DNA of 39,378 nt from Planctomycetaceae bacterium (lineage in GTDB: Bacteria > Planctomycetota > Phycisphaerae > Phycisphaerales > SM1A02), in NCBI GenBank assembly GCA_002685335.1, contig NYWY01000003.1, positions 1 through 39,378 of the forward strand, given 5' to 3'. Below are positions 14,907-23,695 of this stretch, piece by piece (the stretch's first letter is position 1; each line of letters starts with the position of its first letter). The position numbers and the translations under genes were made by a program. The notes beneath the pieces are model-generated. The model saw only the letters and a list, made by a program, of their open reading frames with translations, ran no database searches and was not told the origin of the DNA.

Positions 14907-17900
14907 GTGATCATCCCCCTACGACGACTCGCTGGCCTGCTTCTCGGTTCCATCACCTGGGTGGGCCTCGCCGGTCCCGCCTCGGCGACGGAACCGGTCT
15001 CCGGACAGGACGTCGAACCGTCGTCGGAAAACCGATCCACACCGATCGACGGCCGGTCCCTCGGTGGCTTCGTGCTTCCGATTCTTCCGGTCTCCCACGA
15101 TCTTCGACTGAACGCGGACCGGGTGGTCGAGTGGACGGTCGACGAGACCAAGCGTCTCCTGCTGCAAGGCGATGTCGAGATCGAACTCGGAACCTATGAC
15201 TTCCGGGCGAAAACGGCGGTGGTCTGGATCAATCGCCTGCCGTCGGCTCAAGGCATGGTCACGCAGTTCGCGGCCTGGTTCCCCTCGGTCTCCGAGCCGA
15301 CCCGACGGGCCGGCCTGGGAGCCAGCGGCCGGGACGTGCTGGTCACCGCCACCTTCGACGGAGACGTGCGGCTCCGAACCCTCCTCATGTCCGACGGCCC
15401 CGTGCGTTCGAGCATCGTGGCGGCCGGAGAACGACGCCTCGCCCGGTATCTCCGCCGGATCTCCGCCACGCCACCACCTCCCCTGGAGCGGAGACTCGAC
15501 GTGATGGTGCCCCCGGGTGATCCCAAGCCGGTGCTCGAACCCGGTGGGCGAATCGTGAGGAAACGAACTCCACCGACCGCCATCGGTCCGGATTCGATCT
15601 CCCTGCCCACCACGAATTCCGAGGATCTCGCGATCCTCGACCCTCGTGGCCTGGTCTCCTTCAGCGCCGACGAGATCATGATCGACGAATCGCGCGACGC
15701 GATCGCGGTCGTGGGATCGGTGATCATCGACTACGACGGAACCGGAGCGGCCGATGACCTTCGACGGGTCTCCATGGTCTCCGAACGCGGCGTGGTCTTC
15801 CTTCGATCGGGAACCGTCCGCGGACTTCGCGAAGGCAGCACCACGGTCCGGGCCGAGTCGATCGAGGGGATCTACCTCGAGGGCGGAGTCCGAGCCAGCG
15901 ACGGCGACTACACGGTCCGCGGGTCGAGCGTCTACTACGACCTCCCCCGGAACCAGGCCCTGGTCATGGACGCGGTGCTCCGTACCTACAGTCGGGCCGG
16001 GCAAGGCCTGGCGGTCTACGCCCGCGCAGACGAGCTGCGGCAGATCGCCTCGGACCAATGGACCGCGGAGAAGGGCACGGTCTCCACCAGCGAATTCTTC
16101 ACGCCACATCTCTCGATCGGCCTCGATCGCCTGACGATCACCGAACGCGACGATCCTCAGGGCGGGACGACGACCTGGGTCGACGGTTCAGGACTGACGT
16201 TGAAGGCGGGCAGTGTTCCGTTCTTCTACCTCCCCAGCTTCTCCGGCCCGGCCGAACAACCACCGTTGATCGGAGTCAGGACCGGGTTCCAGGAAGACAA
16301 GGGCCTCGGCATCTCCACCCGTTGGAAGGCATGGCAACTCCTGGGCGTGGAACCGATCGACGGGATCGACAGCGAACTCCTGCTCGACGGATGGTTCGAG
16401 CGCGGCCCCGCGGTGGGTCTCGTGCTCGGTCTCGACGGCCTCGGCGGAACCAGTGGAAACGGTCGATTCGACGCCTACGGGCTCTACGATCTCGGAGGCA
16501 CCGATCGCACCTCCGCGGGGCAGAACGTGATGATCGGAGAAGGCCTGCGGGGTCAGGCGATCGGTGAATACCGGGCGACCCTCTCCGCCGATCTCTACCT
16601 GGAAGCACAGCTGGCCTACATCTCGGACGAGACCTGGATCACGTCGTGGAGACGCCAGGACTACAACTCGCGCCGCGAATACGAATCCAGCCTCTATCTC
16701 GACTACTCGCCTGACAATACGTCGCTGTCGATCCTCGCCCGGGGTGAGATGAACGACTTCCTCTCGAACGGCTGGGCCCTCGCGAGTCAGCCGTACTTCG
16801 TGAACAAGCTGCCGGAACTCGACTACGCCCGAGAAGGCGACGATCTGGCCGACACGATCACCTGGTCCAGCCGCTGGAACTTCGCCAGCATGTCGATCAG
16901 CCCGACCGCCGGCACCGCGAACTCGCTCGGCATCCGGACCGCGAACTTCGCGACCGCCAACGCCGACCAAAAGGTCTCGGACCTCTACTTCGATGCGGGA
17001 TACACCGATGAGACGGTGCAGCGGTTCTTCACCCGGCAGGAATTCTCGGTTCCCATCGAGGGCGAGGGCTGGACCGTCAGTCCCTTCGTCTTCGGTCGCT
17101 TCAGCGGATACCTCGAAGGAGACAACGCCGCGTACCTCGAAGCCCAGGACCTCGATCCCGACCAACCGGACTATCGAGTCATGCTTGGTGGCGGTGCGCG
17201 AGCGTCCGCTCAGTTCCAGACCGTCGACGACACCGCGCGAAGCGATCTCTTCGACGTCCATCGAATGCGTCACATCCTCGAACCCAACGCCACCCTCTGG
17301 TACGGATGGGACGATCGACCCACCGGGTACATGCCGATCTACGACCAGCGAATCGAAGGCGCGACCGGCGGCGCCGCGGCCCAGCTCGGCATGAGACAGA
17401 CCCTCCAGACGCAGCGAGGAGGCGTGGGCAACCGTCGATCGGTGGACATGCTGGTCCTCGACTACGGGGTGGTCTTCAACGACCCCAGCTACGACTACCA
17501 ACGAACCGGTCTCCCCCGAAACGCGGACGGCTCGCAGTACTACCAGTGGGCCCAGTCCCCGTACCCTCAGTTCTATCGCTGGGAACCGGAACTCAGCCAA
17601 TGGGGCAGCCACGGATACGCGAGCGGAGTCTGGCAGGCCAGCAGTTCCCTCTCCTTCGCGGCCAACGGGCTCTTCAACTGGGAACCTCGGGAGGTCTACG
17701 ATTATTCGAACGACCCCGGCAACCCGACGGTCCGATCGATCTCCGGCCTGCTTCGCGGCTCGATGGGCGTGGAGCTCCAACACAATCCGGACACCTCGTC
17801 CTACGTCGAATACCGATATCTCAGCGCCAGTGAGAACGAGATCCTCCAGGCCGGCGTGCTCTACCGCGTCGGTCGGCTCTACCAGCTCGCCGCCAGCCCC

Positions 17901-18074
17901 CAGTACGACCTGCGGCGCGGTGAGTTCCGAGCCGTTTCAGGCTCGATCCGACGCAAGCTCCCGGACTTCGATCTCTCCCTGACCATCGGCTACAACCTGA
18001 TCCGGGGAGACACGACGTTCGGGCTGAACGTCAGCGTTCCCCCGCAGCCGGGCGTGGGCCTCCCCACCTACTGA
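14907..18074 (+). CDS. lptD: LptD-like outer-membrane LPS assembly protein
   Basis: A 1055-aa exported protein. A signal peptide (hydrophobic RLAGLLLGSITWVGLAG, cleavage after ASA near residue 27) is followed by two OstA/LptA-like periplasmic segments, about residues 75-150 (LLLQGDVEIELGTYDFRAKT) and 250-355 (ESIEGIYLEGGVRASDGDYTV, then SSVYYDLPRNQALVMDAVLRT). From about residue 430 it has the LptD landmark strand SVPFFYLPSFSGP and then a long run of alternating aromatic-rich strands typical of a large beta-barrel up to the C-terminus. LptD, with LptE, inserts lipopolysaccharide into the outer leaflet. It is longer than the E. coli protein and divergent. No LptA, LptE or other lpt gene is visible in the window. 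Confidence 0.8.
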   Translation: MIIPLRRLAGLLLGSITWVGLAGPASATEPVSGQDVEPSSENRSTPIDGRSLGGFVLPILPVSHDLRLNADRVVEWTVDETKRLLLQGDVEIELGTYDFRAKTAVVWINRLPSAQGMVTQFAAWFPSVSEPTRRAGLGASGRDVLVTATFDGDVRLRTLLMSDGPVRSSIVAAGERRLARYLRRISATPPPPLERRLDVMVPPGDPKPVLEPGGRIVRKRTPPTAIGPDSISLPTTNSEDLAILDPRGLVSFSADEIMIDESRDAIAVVGSVIIDYDGTGAADDLRRVSMVSERGVVFLRSGTVRGLREGSTTVRAESIEGIYLEGGVRASDGDYTVRGSSVYYDLPRNQALVMDAVLRTYSRAGQGLAVYARADELRQIASDQWTAEKGTVSTSEFFTPHLSIGLDRLTITERDDPQGGTTTWVDGSGLTLKAGSVPFFYLPSFSGPAEQPPLIGVRTGFQEDKGLGISTRWKAWQLLGVEPIDGIDSELLLDGWFERGPAVGLVLGLDGLGGTSGNGRFDAYGLYDLGGTDRTSAGQNVMIGEGLRGQAIGEYRATLSADLYLEAQLAYISDETWITSWRRQDYNSRREYESSLYLDYSPDNTSLSILARGEMNDFLSNGWALASQPYFVNKLPELDYAREGDDLADTITWSSRWNFASMSISPTAGTANSLGIRTANFATANADQKVSDLYFDAGYTDETVQRFFTRQEFSVPIEGEGWTVSPFVFGRFSGYLEGDNAAYLEAQDLDPDQPDYRVMLGGGARASAQFQTVDDTARSDLFDVHRMRHILEPNATLWYGWDDRPTGYMPIYDQRIEGATGGAAAQLGMRQTLQTQRGGVGNRRSVDMLVLDYGVVFNDPSYDYQRTGLPRNADGSQYYQWAQSPYPQFYRWEPELSQWGSHGYASGVWQASSSLSFAANGLFNWEPREVYDYSNDPGNPTVRSISGLLRGSMGVELQHNPDTSSYVEYRYLSASENEILQAGVLYRVGRLYQLAASPQYDLRRGEFRAVSGSIRRKLPDFDLSLTIGYNLIRGDTTFGLNVSVPPQPGVGLPTY

Positions 18075-18553
18075 TCGATCACCGGCGTGGCCGGTTCATC
18101 CCCGCGTTCCTTCCCATGCGAAATCGCGCCGCACCTCGTACAGCGAAACTGCCCGGGAAGGGAATCTCGTCGCGTCGAGAATCGTTCGAGTCGGAAGACC
18201 CCGCCGCATTCAGGACACGGACACTCCTCCCGGGTCCCGACGATGGATCTGGCCGCGAAGCGGGCCAACGGATCGATGCCCACCAACGCACGCCCGCATT
18301 CTCCGCAGACCGTGGCGCCCCGCGGAATCTTCTGCCGGCATCCGGGACATGGCCTGTTCGTCTCTTCCCGCATGGACGGCGGATCGATCAGGAGCAAGGC
18401 CATCAGACCGGTCACCCCCGGAATCACCGCCATCAATCCGAAGGCGGACCGCATCGGATCACCGGTGATCATCCCGAGCGACATCATGAACAGACCGAAG
18501 ATCGACAGGCACCCGAACGCCGTCACTCCGAGCCACCAGCGACGCGACCGCAT
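18068..18553 (-). CDS. Membrane protein with zinc-ribbon domain
   Basis: A 161-aa protein. Two hydrophobic helices lie near residues 8-28 and 35-58, followed by a zinc-ribbon made of CPGC (near 70), CGEC (near 84) and a second set CPCPECGG (near 112) and CTRCG (near 138), so two metal-binding knuckle pairs are likely. Function is unknown; such proteins are often membrane-bound and of mixed roles. Start choice: the ATG at 18553 overlaps the ruvB stop as TGATG; a GTG at 18556 is equally in frame. The stop overlaps the 3' end of the convergent lptD-like gene by 7 bases. Confidence 0.75.
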   Translation of the reverse strand: MRSRRWWLGVTAFGCLSIFGLFMMSLGMITGDPMRSAFGLMAVIPGVTGLMALLLIDPPSMREETNRPCPGCRQKIPRGATVCGECGRALVGIDPLARFAARSIVGTREECPCPECGGVFRLERFSTRRDSLPGQFRCTRCGAISHGKERGDEPATPVIDQ

Positions 18554-19605
18554 CACCGCGATCCTGAATCGTCGGCCACCCAGCCCGCACCGGCGTTGGT
18601 GAGTTTGCGGCCCCTGGGCGTTCGAGCGAGGAATCCGATCTGCAAAAGATAGGGTTCGACCACGTCCTCGAGCGTTCCGGCATCGTCACCCATGGTCGCG
18701 GCGACCGCTTCCAATCCCGCGGGTCCGCCTTCGTAGACCTCCGACAGGACCCGGAGGTACTTGCGGTCGATCTCGTCGAGTCCCAGGGCATCCACACCTT
18801 CCAATTCCAGCGCCGCCGTCACCGCCGCCGCGTCGACCACTCCGGTTCCCCGCACCTGGGCGTAGTCACGCACCCGTCGGAGCAATCGGAGAGACACCCG
18901 CGGCGTACCGCGGCTTCGACGCGCAATGGCTTCGAAGCCATCGTCCGCGACCGCGTCGATTCCAATCCGGATCGCCGCTCGCTCGAGAATCGAAACCAGG
19001 TCGTCCTGGGGGTAGTACTCAAGGTGATGCGTGATCCCGAAGCGGGCTCGGAGCGGCTGGGTGAGCATGCCCGCCCGGGTGGTCGCGCCGATCAGGGTGA
19101 AGGGCTTCAAGCTCAACGAGATGACCTTGGCGTGCATCCCGCTGTCCACCGTGAAGTCGACCTTGAAATCCTCCATCGCCGGATAGATGTACTCCTCGAC
19201 CACGGCCGGAAGACGATGGATCTCGTCGATGAAGAGGATGTCGCCTTCGCCGATTCGAGTGAGGGTTCCCACCAGGTCCGCGGCCTTGGTGAGCGCCGGC
19301 CCGCTGGTGACCCAGGCCTTGGTCCCCATCTCCTCCGCCACCACGTGGGCGAGGGTCGTCTTTCCGAGACCGGGAGGGCCGTGAAGCAGAAGGTGTTCGA
19401 GGGATTCACCCCGTCCCTTGACCGCCTCCAACGCGATCGAGAGTCGCTCCATGAGCGGACCCTGTCCCACGTACTCCGACATCGTGCGAGGCCGGACCGC
19501 CGGAGAGGGATCTCGCTCCGCCGGAACCGGAGAGGAAGGATCGGTAGACCCTGCCTCGCGGTCATCCCACTGCGACTCCCCGGAGACGATTCGTTCTCGT
19601 GCCAT
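18553..19605 (-). CDS. ruvB: Holliday junction branch-migration helicase RuvB
   Basis: The AAA+ motor that, with RuvA, drives branch migration of Holliday junctions during recombinational repair. Walker A is GPPGLGKTT, Walker B is DEIHRLP, sensor 1 is GATTRAGML, and the C-terminal part has RGTPRVSLRLLRRVRDYA and the winged-helix end (GRKLTNAGAGW). From the ATG at 19605 it is 350 aa, close to the family length. The open frame runs on to 19782 but that part overlaps the upstream lemA gene and has no family similarity; an ATG at 19614 is the only close alternative. RuvA and RuvC are not in the window. It lies 46 bases after a lemA gene. Confidence 0.96.
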   Translation of the reverse strand: MARERIVSGESQWDDREAGSTDPSSPVPAERDPSPAVRPRTMSEYVGQGPLMERLSIALEAVKGRGESLEHLLLHGPPGLGKTTLAHVVAEEMGTKAWVTSGPALTKAADLVGTLTRIGEGDILFIDEIHRLPAVVEEYIYPAMEDFKVDFTVDSGMHAKVISLSLKPFTLIGATTRAGMLTQPLRARFGITHHLEYYPQDDLVSILERAAIRIGIDAVADDGFEAIARRSRGTPRVSLRLLRRVRDYAQVRGTGVVDAAAVTAALELEGVDALGLDEIDRKYLRVLSEVYEGGPAGLEAVAATMGDDAGTLEDVVEPYLLQIGFLARTPRGRKLTNAGAGWVADDSGSR

Positions 19606-19651
19606 GCCCTGCATTCTCCCCGGACCGGGGGCTCGACGCCAGCGGGAACCC

Positions 19652-20206
19652 TCATCCCTGGGAATCGATCTCCGGATTCGCTCGATCCTCCGCTTCGAAG
19701 AAGCCCTGGACCTTGAAACCGAAGACCCCCGCCACCAGACTCGACGGGAAGGTCCGGCAGAGCTGGTTGAGCTCCCGCACATTGGCGTTGTAGAACCGTC
19801 GCCCGGCGGCGATCCGGTCTTCGGTATTGGTCAATTCCCGCTGAAGCGACAGGAAGGCCGCATCCGCCTTGAGATCGGGATAGCCCTCGGCCACCATCAT
19901 GAGGCTCCCAAGGCCGGCCTCGAGCGCCCGCTCGTCTCCCGACTGCTCGTCGGGTCGGCCATCGTTGGCCCGGGCTCGATCTCGGAGTTCGATCACGCGT
20001 TCCAACGTCTCGCGTTCGTGGGTGGCGTAGCCCTTCACCGTGGCCACGAGGTTCGGGATGAGGTCGTATCGACGCTTCAGCTCAGACGCCACGTCGCCCC
20101 AGCTGTCTCCCAGATGGACCCGGGTCGATGCCAGCCGGTTGTAGATGACGATCAGCCAGATCAGTGGCAGCAGCAGGACGACCACGAAAATGCCCACGAA
20201 GATCAT
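19652..20206 (-). CDS. lemA: LemA family protein (paralogue 1)
   Basis: A 184-aa LemA protein. An N-terminal membrane helix (FVVVLLLPLIWLIVIYN) is followed by the helical LemA domain with the landmarks ELKRRYDLIPNLVATVKGYATHE, MMVAEGYPDLKADAAF, RELTNTEDRIAAGRRFYNANVRELN and FPSSLVAGVFGF. The family is found at bacterial membranes and its biochemical role is not settled. It overlaps the upstream membrane-protein gene by ATGA and is the second of two LemA paralogues in this run. It differs from the other copy by a longer Asp/Arg-rich insert near residues 78-95 (ANDGRPDEQSGDE). Confidence 0.9.
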   Translation of the reverse strand: MIFVGIFVVVLLLPLIWLIVIYNRLASTRVHLGDSWGDVASELKRRYDLIPNLVATVKGYATHERETLERVIELRDRARANDGRPDEQSGDERALEAGLGSLMMVAEGYPDLKADAAFLSLQRELTNTEDRIAAGRRFYNANVRELNQLCRTFPSSLVAGVFGFKVQGFFEAEDRANPEIDSQG

Positions 20207-20919
20207 GGTGCGTTCCCCCCCCGCTCACCACCGGCCATGGACGACGCCAGATGCCGGGGCCACCGTTGGAAAAGCCCGCCCACCAGCTCGGACATCCGCT
20301 GGAATTCGTCCGGATCCCATCGTCCCTTCCCATCCGAGACGCAGACGAGTCCGCCATCGAGTTCGAGGGCGGGGGGCGATGACTTCATCAGGTATTCCAT
20401 CACGCCGGGATCGACCAGGTCGTAGGCGAATCTCTTGTCGTCGCTGGAGACGTGGAATCGTCGGCTGAACTCGTCGCTTTCGAAATCGATGTCGTCGAAT
20501 CCCAGCACCCCCTTGACCCGATCGAAGAATCCTTCGCGGCGAATGATCACCTCCGGACAGTGCCCGATGGGGTTGTGGGCCACGAGGTAACTGAAACGAC
20601 GGGTCTCGGAACGTCGGTTTTTTCCCGAACCGGTGTCGATGGTGTATCGATAGTCACCCATCTCCAACTTGACTTCGTGGGTTCCCAGCGTCATGGAGCC
20701 CCGGATGGTGTTCCAGGCCTTCCGGGATCGACCTCGCTGGAACATGGTGAAACGAGCCAGCCGTTCATCCGCATCCGAGTCGGGCGAGCGTTGAAACGAA
20801 AGGCCCCGCGATGATGCGAAGGCCTGGAGCTCGGTCGACCTCTTGTTCTCCAGATGCCAGCGGAACCAGATGCCGGCCACAACCAGCACGGCGACCACGG
20901 TGATGAAGAAGATTTCCAT
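20203..20919 (-). CDS. Membrane-anchored protein between two lemA genes, 238 aa
   Basis: An N-terminal membrane helix (IFFITVVAVLVVAGIWF) is followed by a charged linker and a globular domain of strands and helices with a repeated pattern of aromatic and Arg residues (for example KAWNTIRGSMTLGTHEVKLEMGDYRYTID and RRFHVSSDDKRFAYDLVDPG). The layout and the pairing with LemA recall DUF3137-type proteins, but the match is not firm. It overlaps the following lemA start by four bases (ATGA at 20203-20206) and follows the other lemA by 83 bases. A GGGAG sequence lies about 9 bases before the ATG at 20919. Its position suggests that it works with LemA at the membrane. Confidence 0.75.
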   Translation of the reverse strand: MEIFFITVVAVLVVAGIWFRWHLENKRSTELQAFASSRGLSFQRSPDSDADERLARFTMFQRGRSRKAWNTIRGSMTLGTHEVKLEMGDYRYTIDTGSGKNRRSETRRFSYLVAHNPIGHCPEVIIRREGFFDRVKGVLGFDDIDFESDEFSRRFHVSSDDKRFAYDLVDPGVMEYLMKSSPPALELDGGLVCVSDGKGRWDPDEFQRMSELVGGLFQRWPRHLASSMAGGERGGNAP

Positions 20920-21002
20920 CGTTCGGTGCTCCCTGCGATCACGCGGGTGATTTCACCGGTCATCCGACCTGCGAGTCCGGAGAGTCCTGGGATTCCGGAG
21001 AT

Positions 21003-21581
21003 TCAGAATTCGACCTTGGGAGCCGCCTTGACCGCCGCGGCCTCCGCTTCGTCGAGTTCGAAGAACTTCATGTCATCGAACCCGAACAGGCCCGCGACGA
21101 GGTTCGAGGGAAAGGTGGTCGTCGCGGTATTGAATCGAGTCACCGAACTGTTGTAGTGCTGTCGGGCGAAACCGATCTTGTTCTCGGTGCTGGTCAGTTC
21201 CTCCTGCAGCTGGATGAAGTTCTGATTCGCCTTCAGGTCCGGATAGGCCTCCGACACCGCGAAGAGTCGGCCGAGACTCTGGGTCAGCATGTTCTCCGCC
21301 CCGAGCTGGGCGTCGATTCCCTGAGCCCCGGCGGCGGCGTTCCGCGCGGAAGTCACGGCCTCGAGCGTCTCGCTCTCGTGCGTGGCGTAGCCCTTCACGG
21401 TGTTCACGAGGTTCGGAATGAGATCATGGCGACGCTTGAGTTGGACGTCGATGTCGCTCCAGGCGTTCTCCGCCCCGAGCTTCTTCCGTTGGAGTCCGTT
21501 GTAGAGACCGATGACGAAGAGAATCGCTCCGACCACGACGACGGCGATGACAACCAGAATCAGAAGAGCGGCGGAACCCAT
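21003..21581 (-). CDS. lemA: LemA family protein (paralogue 2)
   Basis: A 192-aa LemA protein with an N-terminal membrane helix (LLILVVIAVVVVGAILFVIGLYN) and the LemA landmarks QLKRRHDLIPNLVNTVKGYATHESET, LFAVSEAYPDLKANQNF, EELTSTENKIGFARQHYNSSV and FPSNLVAGLFGF. The end is Ala/Glu-rich. The ATG at 21581 is preferred over the open frame to 21833 because AGGAG (21590-21594 on the plus strand as CTCCT) lies 8 bases upstream and because the extension has no LemA similarity. It is closer to typical LemA than the copy at 19652-20206. It lies 88 bases after the HAD gene. Confidence 0.92.
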   Translation of the reverse strand: MGSAALLILVVIAVVVVGAILFVIGLYNGLQRKKLGAENAWSDIDVQLKRRHDLIPNLVNTVKGYATHESETLEAVTSARNAAAGAQGIDAQLGAENMLTQSLGRLFAVSEAYPDLKANQNFIQLQEELTSTENKIGFARQHYNSSVTRFNTATTTFPSNLVAGLFGFDDMKFFELDEAEAAAVKAAPKVEF

Positions 21582-21669
21582 GGGGCAGACTCCTGGAAGA
21601 AGCGGCTTCCGAAGGCCGACAGCGAGCGCTCGCCGTTTCGACTCGGATCTCGAATCGCTCTGAATCGTA

Positions 21670-22410
21670 TCAACTGCGAGTTGGTGGAACCCCGGGACCA
21701 CGATTCTGCGGGTCCCCGTGTGGAACCGTTCCTCGAGCCTCGACCTCCGCCAGAAACGAGCTGGGGTCACTGAAATCGGCGAGAACGACCTCGGCTCCAG
21801 CCCCTCGAAGGCGGTCCGCCGAGGCGGCTTCACCGATTCCCACGAAGCCGATTCCCAGTCTCGCCGCCGCCTTCACGTCCCAGATTCCGTCGCCCACGTA
21901 GACCGTGGGAATCCGGTGCGACACCTCGGCCATCGCCCTTCGAGCCGCGATCGAGATGATCTCTTCCCGCGGGTGCGCGTCATCCGCATGGGCGGCGGGA
22001 ACGCCGGAGAACGGGACGCCCGCCGCCGCCAGTTTCATTTCCGCCGTCACCCGCCATCCGCCCGTGGCGATGGCCACCGACCATCCCTGGTCGGTCAACG
22101 CCTTGAAGACACCCGGCGATCCGGGAACCGGACGGAAAAGGCCCGGATCCCGCCCCAGTGATTCCCGGATTCCGTCGGCGAAGACATCGCGAACACGATG
22201 GACCAGATCATCCACCGAAATCCGGTCGGTGCCGCGACGAATCAGATCGGTCGCGATCGCCTCGTCCGTGGAATGGCTGTAGGTCGACCAATCGGTGCTC
22301 ATGGACGTCACCCCGAGGACCTCCCGGGCCGCGTCCCTCCAGCAGTCGTCATCCACTTCGCTGGTGAGCGAAAGCGTGCCGTCGACGTCGAAGATCACCA
22401 GTCCGCGCAT
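21670..22410 (-). CDS. HAD-superfamily phosphatase
   Basis: A 246-aa haloacid-dehalogenase-type hydrolase. Motif I is FDVDGTLS near residues 7-14 (nucleophile Asp first, acid Asp second), motif II is IATGG near 118, and motif III/IV is VGDGIWDVKAAARLGIGFVGI near 175. A helical cap lies between motifs I and II. It probably removes phosphate from a small metabolite; the substrate is not evident, though the divergent neighbour is galactokinase. The start at 22410 has GGAG five bases upstream. The frame stays open far beyond this start, antisense to galactokinase, which I regard as non-coding. Confidence 0.85.
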   Translation of the reverse strand: MRGLVIFDVDGTLSLTSEVDDDCWRDAAREVLGVTSMSTDWSTYSHSTDEAIATDLIRRGTDRISVDDLVHRVRDVFADGIRESLGRDPGLFRPVPGSPGVFKALTDQGWSVAIATGGWRVTAEMKLAAAGVPFSGVPAAHADDAHPREEIISIAARRAMAEVSHRIPTVYVGDGIWDVKAAARLGIGFVGIGEAASADRLRGAGAEVVLADFSDPSSFLAEVEARGTVPHGDPQNRGPGVPPTRS

Positions 22411-22450
22411 CGAATCTCCAGAAGTGAGAGAGGCCGGGGTCTTCCGGAGA

Positions 22451-22456
22451 TACCGT
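22451..22456 (+). promoter_or_regulatory. TACCGT hexamer 8 bases before the galactokinase start
   Basis: TACCGT, then eight bases, then the ATG at 22465, with no Shine-Dalgarno at usual distance. The reverse strand of the same segment reads TACGGT and could serve the divergent HAD gene, so this 54-base gap may hold two overlapping promoters. Confidence 0.35.
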
Positions 22457-22464
22457 ACCCAAAC

Positions 22465-23649
22465 ATGACTCCGACTCCAGACAACCCGGAATCCGATCCT
22501 CGAATCGCGCGTGAAGCCCGAAGACTTTTCCAGGAACGCTTCGGATCCATGCCGGTCGTCGCCCACGCCCCGGGTCGGATCAATCTCATCGGCGAGCACG
22601 TCGACTACCTGGACGGCGTGGTTCTTCCCATGGCGATCGATCGACGAGCCGCGGTCGCCATCGCCGCCTCGAACGACGGCCGGACGACGATCGCCGCTCC
22701 CGACCTGGGGATCGAAGCCGCCTGGGACGGTCCCCCACCGCGGGATCCGATCGATGTCCCGGAGCAGCGTTTCGCCAACCACCTGCTCGGCGTGATCGCC
22801 GCGTGCGGAGGAACCGACCGGCCGTGGTCGATCCTGGTCACCAGCGAGATTCCCGCCGGGGCCGGCGTCTCCTCCAGCGCGGCGATCGAAGTCGCCGCCG
22901 GCGCCGCCTGGTCCGTCCATTCCGGTACAGACCCCGATGATCCACTGCGGCTCGCCCGGGACGCCCAGCAGGCCGAACACCAGTTCGTCGGGACGCCATG
23001 TGGAATCATGGACATGCTGGTCTCCGCCGCAGCCGAAGCCGATGCCGCGCTTCGCATCGACTGCCGGACGCTGGAGTACGAATCGGTACCTCTTCCGAGC
23101 GACGATCAGCTCGCGTTCCTGCTGGTCGACAGCGGAGTCTCGCATCGACTCGCCGACGGTGGCTACGCCGATCGCCGAGCGGCCTGCGAACGGGTGGTCG
23201 CGGCCCTCGGAGGTTCCCTGCGAGATACCAGCGTCGAGATGCTCGACTCGATCAACGTGGATGTCGTCGATCGCCGTCGAGCCCGTCACGTCGTCGACGA
23301 GATCGCTCGGGTCGAACGAGCGATCGGGATGCTCGGACGCGGCGATCTCACCGGCCTCGGCTCGGTGATGCTCGAGGGGCACGCCTCCCTTCGCGACCTT
23401 TTCGAGGTTTCGGTCCCGGAACTGGATCTCATCGTGGAGACCGCCTCGAAGCTTCGGGATTCCGGCTGCTTCGGGGCTCGAATGACCGGAGGCGGGTTCG
23501 GAGGAGCCGCCATCGTCCTGACGGATGCCTCCTGCGTCGACGTCGTGCAGACCGCGATCGAAGAGGCGTTCCTCGCCCGCTTCGATCATCGGCCGGATTG
23601 CTTCCGGGTACGGTCGGTCGAAGGCGTCCGGATCGCGACCGACGCCTGA
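22465..23649 (+). CDS. galK: Galactokinase (GHMP kinase family)
   Basis: A 394-aa GHMP kinase. Near the start it has the galactokinase signature GRINLIGEHVDYLDGVVLP (residues 37-55; the usual Thr after GEH is Val and the usual Asn-Gly is Leu-Asp). The ATP loop is IPAGAGVSSSAAIEVA, the catalytic-Asp region is GTPCGIMDML with RIDCR after it, and the third motif is GARMTGGGFGG. It should phosphorylate galactose, or a close sugar, at C1 with ATP as the first step of the Leloir pathway. No galT or galE is nearby. The open frame begins upstream at 22198, but that part is antisense to the HAD gene; the ATG at 22465 gives the family N-terminus. Confidence 0.92.
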   Translation: MTPTPDNPESDPRIAREARRLFQERFGSMPVVAHAPGRINLIGEHVDYLDGVVLPMAIDRRAAVAIAASNDGRTTIAAPDLGIEAAWDGPPPRDPIDVPEQRFANHLLGVIAACGGTDRPWSILVTSEIPAGAGVSSSAAIEVAAGAAWSVHSGTDPDDPLRLARDAQQAEHQFVGTPCGIMDMLVSAAAEADAALRIDCRTLEYESVPLPSDDQLAFLLVDSGVSHRLADGGYADRRAACERVVAALGGSLRDTSVEMLDSINVDVVDRRRARHVVDEIARVERAIGMLGRGDLTGLGSVMLEGHASLRDLFEVSVPELDLIVETASKLRDSGCFGARMTGGGFGGAAIVLTDASCVDVVQTAIEEAFLARFDHRPDCFRVRSVEGVRIATDA

Positions 23650-23660
23650 TCCGCTTCGCG

Positions 23661-23666
23661 TATTCT
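23661..23666 (+). promoter_or_regulatory. Possible -10 box (TATTCT) for the cyclophilin gene
   Basis: TATTCT lies 29 bases before the ATG at 23696, just after the galactokinase stop. The intervening leader contains GGAG about 8 bases before the ATG. This gene therefore looks leadered, unlike the leaderless-type starts elsewhere in the window. Confidence 0.3.
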
Positions 23667-23695
23667 CGAACGAGACGTCCTTGCCGGAGATCACC

